Shown here in pieces: positions 54,932 to 61,306 of a stretch of DNA of 64,000 nucleotides. Position 1 is the stretch's first letter. Every line of letters starts with the position of its first letter. The stretch comes from Collinsella sp. TM10-22 (GTDB lineage: Bacteria > Actinomycetota > Coriobacteriia > Coriobacteriales > Coriobacteriaceae): contig NZ_QSOC01000007.1 of the NCBI RefSeq assembly GCF_003466125.1, forward strand, positions 57,207 to 121,206, read 5' to 3'. Below the pieces are notes generated by a model, which was given only the letters and a program-made list of their open reading frames with translations, did not search any database and had not been told where the DNA came from. A program made the translations under genes and the position numbers.

Positions 54932-55939
54932 TTAAGCCTCCTTAAGCGCCTGAGCGCGCACGCAGCTCATCACCACGTTGCCGACGATCTCATCGACGGG
55001 CGCAGAGCGCGAGCAATCGCACACGATCTTCTTGAAGCCCTGAAGCATGGGACCGTAAGCATTGGCGCCGGTCAGATTCTGGATGATCTTGACGCCGATA
55101 TTGCCCACGTTGATATCGGGCCAGATGACCACGTTGGCTTGGCCCGCAACAGCGGACTCACGATGCACCTTCTTGGCCGCAACCTTGGGGTTAATTGCCG
55201 AATCAAACTGGAACTCGCCGTCGATGGCAAGATCGGGACGGCGATCGTTGGCAATCTCGCGAGCACGGCGCACTTTGTCGACAAGTTCATTGTCCATCGA
55301 ACCGTCAGTCGAATGCGAAAGCAACGCGCAACGGATATCCCATCCGGTCAGAGAGCGCACCGTCTCGCTCGACGAAATCGCGATCGAGGCAAGCTCCTCG
55401 CTCGTGGGGTCAACGCAAACGGCAGAATCGCCAAAAGCCAAAAGGCCACCTTCGCCGCCGTTCCAGTTGGGAATGTCGGCGATACCGCACGAGCTCACAG
55501 TGTCCACCCCGTCAGCAAGACCGACGATGGCCTGACCCGCCAGGATGATATCGCCCGTAGCGTTATCGATACCGGCGAACATAACGTCGACATCGCCGAG
55601 CACCTGCAAAATCAGGGCGCGCTCAAGCGGACGCGTCATACGGCGCGCAGCGCCCTTGGGCTTAAACTTGCAATCCGGATGAGAAAGGTAGCGCTCGCAA
55701 CAAGCGGCGTTCGCCTCCTCGTCGGTCACATCGACAATCTCGATGCCGTCAAGGGAGATACCACGCTCGTCGGCAAGCTCCTTGAGCTTACCGCCGTCGC
55801 CAACCAGCACGCATTCGGCAAGATGCTCGGCGGCGATCTTTGCGACCGCCTGCATCATGGTCTCGTTTTCGCCCTCGGGAAAAGCAACGCGCATAGGCTT
55901 GGCGGCAGCCTGCTCGCGCAGGGTCTGCATCAGGTCCAT
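54932..55939 (-). CDS. Phosphate acyltransferase (Pta/Ptb family)
   Basis: 335 residues of the phosphate acetyl/butyryltransferase family, moving an acyl group from CoA (or possibly ACP) to phosphate. Motifs: MRVAFPEGENETMMQAV, VMFAGIDNATGDIILAGQAIVG, and the C-terminal VVIWPDINVGNIGVKIIQNLTGANAYGPMLQGFKKIV (seen as PDINVGNIGVK and GPMLQGF). Between ACP and Buk in the cluster. Whether it prefers acetyl or longer groups cannot be told. Confidence 0.88.
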   Translation of the reverse strand: MDLMQTLREQAAAKPMRVAFPEGENETMMQAVAKIAAEHLAECVLVGDGGKLKELADERGISLDGIEIVDVTDEEANAACCERYLSHPDCKFKPKGAARRMTRPLERALILQVLGDVDVMFAGIDNATGDIILAGQAIVGLADGVDTVSSCGIADIPNWNGGEGGLLAFGDSAVCVDPTSEELASIAISSSETVRSLTGWDIRCALLSHSTDGSMDNELVDKVRRAREIANDRRPDLAIDGEFQFDSAINPKVAAKKVHRESAVAGQANVVIWPDINVGNIGVKIIQNLTGANAYGPMLQGFKKIVCDCSRSAPVDEIVGNVVMSCVRAQALKEA

Positions 55940-55944
55940 GGCAG

Positions 55945-56178
55945 TTACTCCATCTCTTCGGCAGTGCGCTCGATAAGCTCGCCGATGGTCTTCATGACCA
56001 TGACCTCGCGAACGGGAACCTCGGCATCGAGCTCGTTCTCGATCATGGACGTCAGGGCGATCATCTTCATCGAGCCCTTGCCCAGGGTCTCGAACGTCGT
56101 CTCGGGGGTCACATCGCCGTCATAGTTGTAGGCGGACTTGGCAAAATCGCAGATCTGCTGAGTGAGTTCTTCGTTCAT
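55945..56178 (-). CDS. Free-standing acyl carrier protein
   Basis: 77 residues, acidic, four-helix ACP fold. The phosphopantetheine Ser is in LGKGSMKMIAL, replacing the common DSL motif. It is not the housekeeping AcpP, which has the motif GADSLDTVE and sits in fab operons. A phosphopantetheinyl transferase gene upstream of the cluster could activate it. Start ATG 56178 with AAAGG. Confidence 0.85.
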   Translation of the reverse strand: MNEELTQQICDFAKSAYNYDGDVTPETTFETLGKGSMKMIALTSMIENELDAEVPVREVMVMKTIGELIERTAEEME

Positions 56179-56196
56179 GGCAAAGCCTTTCTAAGA

Positions 56197-56246
56197 TAAA
56201 AAAGAGGGGCGACCACGGCGGGCTGGAGACATGGGTCCCGCCGTGG
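56197..56246 (-). terminator. Attenuator-like hairpin between DUF35 gene and ACP
   Basis: CCACGGCGGG (56213-56222) pairs perfectly with CCCGCCGTGG (56237-56246). On the minus strand a run of six T follows after a 10-base gap. It may cut down transcription into the distal genes. Confidence 0.55.
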
Positions 56247-56283
56247 CCTAAGAGAGGAATCGAATTGTTACAAGGGTGAAAAC

Positions 56284-56706
56284 TTAGTCGTCAAGCTCGA
56301 ACGTAAGCTCCTTGTAGCCCGGACGGTCGATGACCTTGGCATGGACGCCAACGGTCTCGCCCGCCATGAGTTTGGCGCGAATCTCGGGGGCCTTCTTCTT
56401 GGTAATGCCGTAGATGACGTAGGTGTACTGAGAACCCTCGTCGATATCAACGGCGCCGTAGGCGTACTTGCCATACTCCTTAAGGTAGGGCTTGTCGTTC
56501 TGCGGACCAGGCAAGGTAAAATCGATCAGATGGCCGTGACCGGAAACCTGGACCCAATCGGTCTTGTGATAGCCGCAGGCATTGCAGGCAAGGTGGGGCG
56601 GAAACTCGACGGCTCCGCACTCGGGGCATTGGCGCGCCCAATAGATGCCCTCTTCAAGACCCGTGTAGAACTTCTTGACCACGGGCTCCATATCTTTGAG
56701 TTGCAT
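56284..56706 (-). CDS. DUF35 Zn-ribbon/OB-fold acyl-CoA partner protein
   Basis: 140 residues. N-terminal helices and the rubredoxin-like zinc ribbon CPECGAVEFPPHLACNACG (residues 27-45), then an OB fold ending in VIDRPGYKELTFEL. Such proteins form complexes with thiolases in archaeal mevalonate synthesis, in phloroglucinol synthesis and in steroid side-chain cleavage. It follows the thiolase by 38 bases, the standard pairing. Confidence 0.9.
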   Translation of the reverse strand: MQLKDMEPVVKKFYTGLEEGIYWARQCPECGAVEFPPHLACNACGYHKTDWVQVSGHGHLIDFTLPGPQNDKPYLKEYGKYAYGAVDIDEGSQYTYVIYGITKKKAPEIRAKLMAGETVGVHAKVIDRPGYKELTFELDD

Positions 56707-56744
56707 GAGAATACTCCTTATGGGAAATCGAAAACCGCGGTCGC

Positions 56745-58010
56745 TTAGGCGACGGTACGAAGAATCTGGCAGCGCACGTTCTGAGAACCGCCAAAACCGC
56801 GCAGGAACGCCGTCTCGGGAACCTTCTTCATCTGGGTAGCACCGGCGACGCCACGCATCTGCTTGACGGCCTCAACGATATCGGCGATGCCGGATGCACC
56901 ATGGGCGTGACCGAAGTTGCAACGACCACCGTGCGGGTTGATGGGCTTATCGCCGTCAAAAGCGGTGCGACCATCGATCGCGTACTTCCAAGCCTCGCCG
57001 CGCGGAATATAGCCGCACTCCTCAGCCGAGACGATCTCGGAAGCAAGGAAGAAGTCATTGCACATAAACAGGTCGATCTCGTCGGGGCTCACGCCGGTAA
57101 GGTCGTAGACCTGCTTGGCGGCAAGCTCGGTAGCCCAGTGCTCGTTGTGAAGCAGGCCGGCCTCGACCGCAGAAGCGCCCGTACCCAAAACCTCAATAGG
57201 CGCATACGGCACGCCCATGGCCTTGGCCTTCTCCGTGGGCATCACGACAACAGCTGCGGCACCGTCGCATTTCTTCTCAAAGCCGGTAACACGCAGGTAC
57301 TGCGTAACGCGCGGGTTATACATGCTCTTGAGATACTCGTCGGCGGTATCGAACCCGGCTGCCTTCGCGTCCTCCTCGACCGTAGTCTCGTACCAGGCAA
57401 GGGGATTCAGGACGGCACCGCGGCGAAGGCTCTTGGTAAGGCCGTTCAGGGCGTCATCAATCTGATCGGCGGTAAGGTCGTACTGCATCGAATACTCGTT
57501 GATCCAGTTGTCGAACGACACGCCAAAGGCGCCGTCGAGCGGGCGACCATACGCGCGGTCATAGATCTTATCGAGCGAGGGAATCATGACGTCGAGCGTA
57601 AAGTCCTGACGAATATGGGAGGGCATATGCTCGACGGGAAGAGTCGAAGCCAAATCGCAGGCACCCGTAAGGACAACGTCGTAAGCACCGGAAGCAACCG
57701 CCATCACGGCCTGCTCAAGGGCGACGTAACCCGTGCAGCAAGCCTCGGAATGATGGACGGAGCCCTTGGCACGAACGCCAAACCAATCGGCAACCTGCAT
57801 GTTGGGGGTAATGCAATCGCCAACGAGATACGGATTGGCGCTGCCGTGATAGAAAAAGTCGATATCGCGGGGCTCAAGACCGGCATCGGCAATTGCCTCG
57901 AGGGCCGCATAGCCAAACGCCTCGCCCTCGCCAATACCCTGGGTCTCGGGATGCTCCTCAAAATCCTTGAACGGGGTGCAGCCCACGCCTACAATCGAGA
58001 CGCTGCGCAT
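56745..58010 (-). CDS. Thiolase (non-decarboxylating, SCP-x/Ltp2-like)
   Basis: 421 residues. N-terminal VSIVGVGCTPF, EACCTGYVALEQAVMAVASGAYDVVLTGA with the nucleophile Cys at about residue 88-89, and C-terminal NPHGGRCNFGHAHGASGIADIVE with the active-site His pairs. The C-terminal Cys of biosynthetic thiolases is replaced, as in SCP-x and Ltp2 types. ATG 58010 is chosen with GGAAAG before it; a GTG 21 bases upstream is in frame. First gene of the cluster. Confidence 0.9.
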   Translation of the reverse strand: MRSVSIVGVGCTPFKDFEEHPETQGIGEGEAFGYAALEAIADAGLEPRDIDFFYHGSANPYLVGDCITPNMQVADWFGVRAKGSVHHSEACCTGYVALEQAVMAVASGAYDVVLTGACDLASTLPVEHMPSHIRQDFTLDVMIPSLDKIYDRAYGRPLDGAFGVSFDNWINEYSMQYDLTADQIDDALNGLTKSLRRGAVLNPLAWYETTVEEDAKAAGFDTADEYLKSMYNPRVTQYLRVTGFEKKCDGAAAVVVMPTEKAKAMGVPYAPIEVLGTGASAVEAGLLHNEHWATELAAKQVYDLTGVSPDEIDLFMCNDFFLASEIVSAEECGYIPRGEAWKYAIDGRTAFDGDKPINPHGGRCNFGHAHGASGIADIVEAVKQMRGVAGATQMKKVPETAFLRGFGGSQNVRCQILRTVA

Positions 58011-58083
58011 GTTCTTTCCGAGCGTAACCACTGAATATCACATCCTAATCATGTGAAGGTGTACGGAGTGATGGCGCAGTCCG

Positions 58084-58119
58084 GCCGCGAGCGAAGGTGA
58101 GAGAGCGCTCGCGGCTTTT
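58084..58119 (+). terminator. Leader hairpin of thiolase mRNA
   Basis: GCCGCGAGCG (58084-58093) pairs with CGCTCGCGGC (58106-58115). T4 follows on the plus strand, so it would terminate plus-strand reading; on the minus strand it lies in the thiolase leader. Confidence 0.5.
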
Positions 58120-58136
58120 CTGTGCCGTCACACGTT

Positions 58137-58154
58137 GAACTACTGCAGTGGTTC
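58137..58154. promoter_or_regulatory. Candidate TetR operator
   Basis: Palindrome GAACTACTGCAGTGGTTC with one unmatched pair; a further GAAC half-site follows at 58159. Located between the TetR gene and the thiolase start. Confidence 0.55.
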
Positions 58155-58206
58155 TTTTGAACGTAGCTTTAGTTTATGAGGGGTTAAACGAGACACGTGA
58201 GACAAA

Positions 58207-58245
58207 AAGCCCCGATGTGTCCCATCATATGGGACGCATCGGGGC
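58207..58245 (-). terminator. Terminator after tetR
   Basis: AGCCCCGATGCGTCCC pairs with GGGACACATCGGGGCT on the minus strand and five T follow. Confidence 0.85.
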
Positions 58246-58352
58246 TAAGCGTTCCAAATAGCAGATAAACGGACTCGTATTATTTGAGCTAATGATCAGA
58301 GATATCTAAAACTCGCCCTGAATACAACCGTTTATCCCCAAATATCGACCGC

Positions 58353-58970
58353 TCACGCGACTGGCCTTTCAAAATCGGGAATACGTGGGTGTTGATGACG
58401 CGATGCATCGTCGACAAAGAGCGGTGCGTAGAACATGCGATTGAGGGCGGCGGCAACGGTGCGCGCCTCAAGGTCGGGCCGGGCCTCGAGCCAATACTGA
58501 ATGAGGTTATGGTGGCCCGCAAGCGCAAATGCTAGATACAGGTCGAGGTCCGTTTCATCGGAAAATGTCGAGCGAAGCCGATTGCGAAAATAGTCATGCA
58601 TAAAGATCGTTGCCTTGTGAGCAAACACGGGGTCGCCGTTATCGCTGTTAAGCGCCAAAACTTTCGAGCGATTAGTCTTGAGGATCTCCATGCGCTTGAT
58701 CATCGTGGGCGTAGGGTCCAGCTGCGCATCGCCAAAGCGAGCCTCCAGCGCAACATCATTGATGTCCTGCATATTCTGGAGCAGCTCATCTTCAAAACGT
58801 TTAACCACATCATCGACAGAGCGATAACAGCGATAGAACGTCGATTTGGATGTATGGGCAAGGCGAAGTACCTCGGCCACCTTAATCGACTGCACCGGAG
58901 TTGTCGCCATAAGTTCAAAGACGGCATCCTCGATCCGTGAAGCAATATCGTTTTGAGCGTTCAGTGACAT
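58353..58970 (-). CDS. TetR/AcrR family regulator
   Basis: 205 residues. N-terminal helix-turn-helix IEDAVFELMATTPVQSIKVAEVLRLAHTSKSTFYRCYRSVDDVV (seen as TSKSTFYRCY), then a variable ligand domain. It lies between the PPTase gene and the thiolase cluster, all in one direction, so it probably controls the cluster, perhaps in response to an acyl-CoA or the MFS substrate. Confidence 0.87.
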   Translation of the reverse strand: MSLNAQNDIASRIEDAVFELMATTPVQSIKVAEVLRLAHTSKSTFYRCYRSVDDVVKRFEDELLQNMQDINDVALEARFGDAQLDPTPTMIKRMEILKTNRSKVLALNSDNGDPVFAHKATIFMHDYFRNRLRSTFSDETDLDLYLAFALAGHHNLIQYWLEARPDLEARTVAAALNRMFYAPLFVDDASRHQHPRIPDFERPVA

Positions 58971-58998
58971 GGCGGCCTTCCCTATTGGCGATTGGCTC

Positions 58999-59637
58999 CT
59001 ATGCTACCCGAAAGGCATGCTCCTTGACGACGATACGAGGCTTAGAGCGTGCCGCACAAGAGATGAGACAGCGACCGTATGTCACCGACGAAGTATTCCA
59101 TCCGCCGGGCATGCCATCTTTGCGAGGGTCAATCGAAAACCCCACGCCTTCAGCCTTGAGGATGGCCTCGATGCTCGTCCACGTCTGACTCATGCGAAGA
59201 TTGCGTTCTTGCAAATTGGGAGCAGCGTTAATCCACGCGCGCTCGTCATCGTTCACCATACGCCCAACCGCAACGGGAGCAATCTCATCGATCGCCTCGA
59301 TATCCACGCCAATAGGTCCTCCAACCGACCGAGCAACATCGGAAACAGCGAGGACGGCCACGCTTCCGCCATGTGAAATGGAAATAGAGGGTGCCTCCCC
59401 ATCCGCAAGCTCGATCTTGCCGAAAGCAGAACGCGCAAGCTGGGCGTCGTCGAAGACACCCAGGGCGTCGCGAAGCAGCAGACCCACGCCTGCAGCTTCC
59501 CTCCGAGACGCAATTGGGAGATCACCGTTGGAAGCACGTAAGGCATAGCGTCCCGCGATTAATGCCATATCAACGGTCTCGCCGAGATCGATCGCAGAAA
59601 CATCAACGAGATGTACGGTTATATTCAAAATGGTCAA
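58999..59637 (-). CDS. Sfp-type 4'-phosphopantetheinyl transferase
   Basis: Transfers phosphopantetheine from CoA to carrier proteins. 212 residues with the magnesium site GVDIEAID near 113 and WTSIEAILKAEGVGF near 150, and a SISHGG motif near 85. This is the Sfp/Gsp family, not AcpS. Start codon is TTG at 59637 or 59628, with a G5 run upstream. It is 28 bases before tetR, and the nearby ACP is its likely substrate. Confidence 0.86.
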   Translation of the reverse strand: MTILNITVHLVDVSAIDLGETVDMALIAGRYALRASNGDLPIASRREAAGVGLLLRDALGVFDDAQLARSAFGKIELADGEAPSISISHGGSVAVLAVSDVARSVGGPIGVDIEAIDEIAPVAVGRMVNDDERAWINAAPNLQERNLRMSQTWTSIEAILKAEGVGFSIDPRKDGMPGGWNTSSVTYGRCLISCAARSKPRIVVKEHAFRVA

Positions 59638-59727
59638 CCCCCACTCGATTGAGATGACAAGGCTAAACAGACGCTCAGAACCGCTCTTTCATGAATCGAG
59701 GTACCTTTTGCCGGCGATTTGGCGACC

Positions 59728-59764
59728 AAAACAAAACAGCCCAGAGGACATAGCCTCTGAGCTG
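59728..59764 (-). terminator. Terminator of the Val/Gly tRNA unit
   Basis: CAGCTCAGAGG pairs with CCTCTGGGCTG and TTTTGTTTT follows on the minus strand. Confidence 0.8.
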
Positions 59765-59772
59765 CGAACATT

Positions 59773-59847
59773 TGGTGGGCGTTAGAAGATTTGAACTTCT
59801 GACCTCTTCCGTGTCAGGGAAGCGCTCTCCCCCTGAGCTAAACGCCC
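59773..59847 (-). tRNA. tRNA-Val(GAC), CCA encoded
   Basis: Complete cloverleaf of 75 bases; anticodon loop CTGACAC within CTTCC/GGAAG, T-arm GTTCAAATC, acceptor GGGCGTT/AACGCCC and a coded CCA. Confidence 0.95.
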
Positions 59848-59850
59848 AAA

Positions 59851-59926
59851 TGGAGCGGACAACGGGGCTCGAACCCGCGACCCCAACCTTGGCAAGGTTG
59901 TGCTCTACCAACTGAGCCATGTCCGC
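59851..59926 (-). tRNA. tRNA-Gly(GCC), copy 1
   Basis: 76 bases, acceptor GCGGACA/TGTCCGC, anticodon loop TTGCCAA, coded CCA. Identical to the copies at 60071 and 60298. Confidence 0.96.
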
Positions 59927-59938
59927 CTGCAAGGATTT

Positions 59939-59997
59939 AATATACGGGATGATCCACCCAAATGCAAGAACTATTTTCGAATAATTTGAAAAAAGTT
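59939..59997 (-). promoter_or_regulatory. Promoter of tRNA-Gly/Val unit with UP-like element
   Basis: TTGCAT (59962-59967) and TATATT (59939-59944) are 17 bases apart; an A/T tract with AACTTTTTTCAAA lies just upstream. Confidence 0.65.
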
Positions 59998-60070
59998 CGA
60001 GGCCAAGCAACGGGTACGAAACAACGGGTACGAAAAAACCCGGCTACCGTGGTAGTCGGGCTGTTGCGCT

Positions 60071-60146
60071 TGGAGCGGACAACGGGGCTCGAACCCGCGA
60101 CCCCAACCTTGGCAAGGTTGTGCTCTACCAACTGAGCCATGTCCGC
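60071..60146 (-). tRNA. tRNA-Gly(GCC), copy 2
   Basis: 76 bases identical to copy 1, with coded CCA; belongs to a Gly-Cys-Gly run on the minus strand. Confidence 0.96.
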
Positions 60147-60188
60147 ATATGTAAAACAAAACGGGCGCCGGAGCGCCCGGATGTTGCC

Positions 60189-60262
60189 TGGAGGCGAAGC
60201 CCGGATTCGAACCGGGGGTAAAGGCTTTGCAGGCCTCTGCCTTACCACTTGGCCACTTCGCC
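60189..60262 (-). tRNA. tRNA-Cys(GCA)
   Basis: 74 bases; anticodon loop CTGCAAA, T-arm GGTTCGAATCC, acceptor GGCGAAG/CTTCGCC, coded CCA. Confidence 0.96.
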
Positions 60263-60297
60263 GAAAAAGGACCGCTTGAGACGGTCCGGAAATGCAA

Positions 60298-60373
60298 TGG
60301 AGCGGACAACGGGGCTCGAACCCGCGACCCCAACCTTGGCAAGGTTGTGCTCTACCAACTGAGCCATGTCCGC
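60298..60373 (-). tRNA. tRNA-Gly(GCC), copy 3
   Basis: 76 bases identical to copies 1 and 2; first of the Gly-Cys-Gly run. Confidence 0.96.
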
Positions 60374-60385
60374 TTGCGGGTTATT

Positions 60386-60434
60386 AATTTACGCGAGTTG
60401 CCCAAAAGACGCAAGTACTTTTTTCAAAAAAGTT
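60386..60434 (-). promoter_or_regulatory. Promoter of tRNA Gly-Cys-Gly unit
   Basis: TTGCGT (60409-60414) and TAAATT (60386-60391) are 17 bases apart; the palindrome ACTTTTTTCAAAAAAGT sits directly upstream. Confidence 0.68.
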
Positions 60435-60478
60435 GTCCGCCACATGCTCTTGGCAGATAAACATGTCAAAACGATTTA

Positions 60479-61225
60479 CTAGGCGCACGATTCCAACGTT
60501 CCGCTAAACAGCTTGACCATCCGAACGCGCGTACCGGCACCATCCGTACGACGGGCAACCTCCACGTTGTCGACCAACATGCGCATGAGCTTGATTCCAC
60601 GCCCGCGTTCCTCAGTCGTAACCGGCTCACTCGACCCGTCGATCGAATAGCCCGCCCCACGGTCGACGACCTCAATCACGACGCGATCGCCGTAGGCCTG
60701 AACCGTCAGGATGCATCCGATACCGTCCGCATGGTCATACGCGTTGCCCAGCGCCTCGCCCGATGCCAATGCGACGTCATAGCGCTCGTCACGACGCAGC
60801 GGAAGCGATTCAAGCAGCTCGGCAATACGGTGTCGGTAGTACGGAAGATTCTCGATGCCCTGGCGCACCTCGACGCTCTTGCTCCAGCGCGGCAACTCCC
60901 CCACCGGAATGGCAGGAATTGACTCGCGCGGCGGCCCTGCAACATGGAGGATGTCGACAAGTCGGGCAATCTCCAAAAAGCGAACAACCTCATCGGACGC
61001 ATTAACAAGCGAAAGCAAGCCCTCGCGCCTCATGAGCTCCCTGGCACGCGTGAGCAAAAACGCCAAGCCCGTCGAATCGATGAAGCTCACAGTCTGGCAA
61101 TTGATGACAACACGACGCACGCCCCGGCCGATCAAATTATCCAACCGTCGGCGCAACGCGGTCACCGAGGCGATGTCGATATCGCCCGGTGGCGTCAAAA
61201 CCGCTATGTCATTCCACTCATTCAT
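60479..61225 (-). CDS. STAS-HATPase fusion, partner-switching regulator
   Basis: 248 residues joining two proteins usually encoded apart. Residues 1-95 form a STAS anti-anti-sigma domain (VTALRRRLDNLIGRG, CQTVSFIDSTGLAFLL with the phosphorylatable Ser). Residues 115-245 form an RsbW-like kinase: N-box ASGEALGNAYDHAD, G1 VVDRGAGYSID, G2 ERGRGIKLMRML. ATG 61225 is weakly supported by GGGGA upstream. A PP2C phosphatase gene stands before it. No sigma factor gene is seen nearby. Confidence 0.85.
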   Translation of the reverse strand: MNEWNDIAVLTPPGDIDIASVTALRRRLDNLIGRGVRRVVINCQTVSFIDSTGLAFLLTRARELMRREGLLSLVNASDEVVRFLEIARLVDILHVAGPPRESIPAIPVGELPRWSKSVEVRQGIENLPYYRHRIAELLESLPLRRDERYDVALASGEALGNAYDHADGIGCILTVQAYGDRVVIEVVDRGAGYSIDGSSEPVTTEERGRGIKLMRMLVDNVEVARRTDGAGTRVRMVKLFSGTLESCA

Positions 61226-61306
61226 ACGACCATGGTTCCCCAAAAGAGTTCGCTCGATGCATACGTATCTGTAACTGCGAAGATTTTGCCCGTCAAGCGT
61301 CGCGGT

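Larger units (their letters stand above)
58011..58352. other. Promoter region of the thiolase cluster
   Basis: 342 bases between TetR and the thiolase gene. It contains a tetR terminator, an 18-base palindrome that is a good TetR operator candidate and a leader hairpin. I could not place a convincing -35/-10 pair. Confidence 0.55.

Noticed and set aside
53816..55939. Simple butyrate fermentation operon
   Set aside because: Ptb and Buk types are present but no hydroxybutyryl-CoA dehydrogenase, crotonase or butyryl-CoA dehydrogenase genes are nearby, and the ACP, PPTase and DUF35 genes are not part of that pathway.
54794..56125. Plus-strand frame opposite the acyl kinase and acyltransferase
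   Set aside because: Shadow of buk and the Pta/Ptb gene with no motif and no promoter.
56901..58034. Plus-strand frame opposite the thiolase
   Set aside because: Antisense shadow of the thiolase gene; no RBS and no domain.
60417..60434. ACTTTTTTCAAAAAAGT as a terminator
   Set aside because: The stem is pure A/T and it lies upstream of tRNA promoters in three places, so a promoter element fits better.
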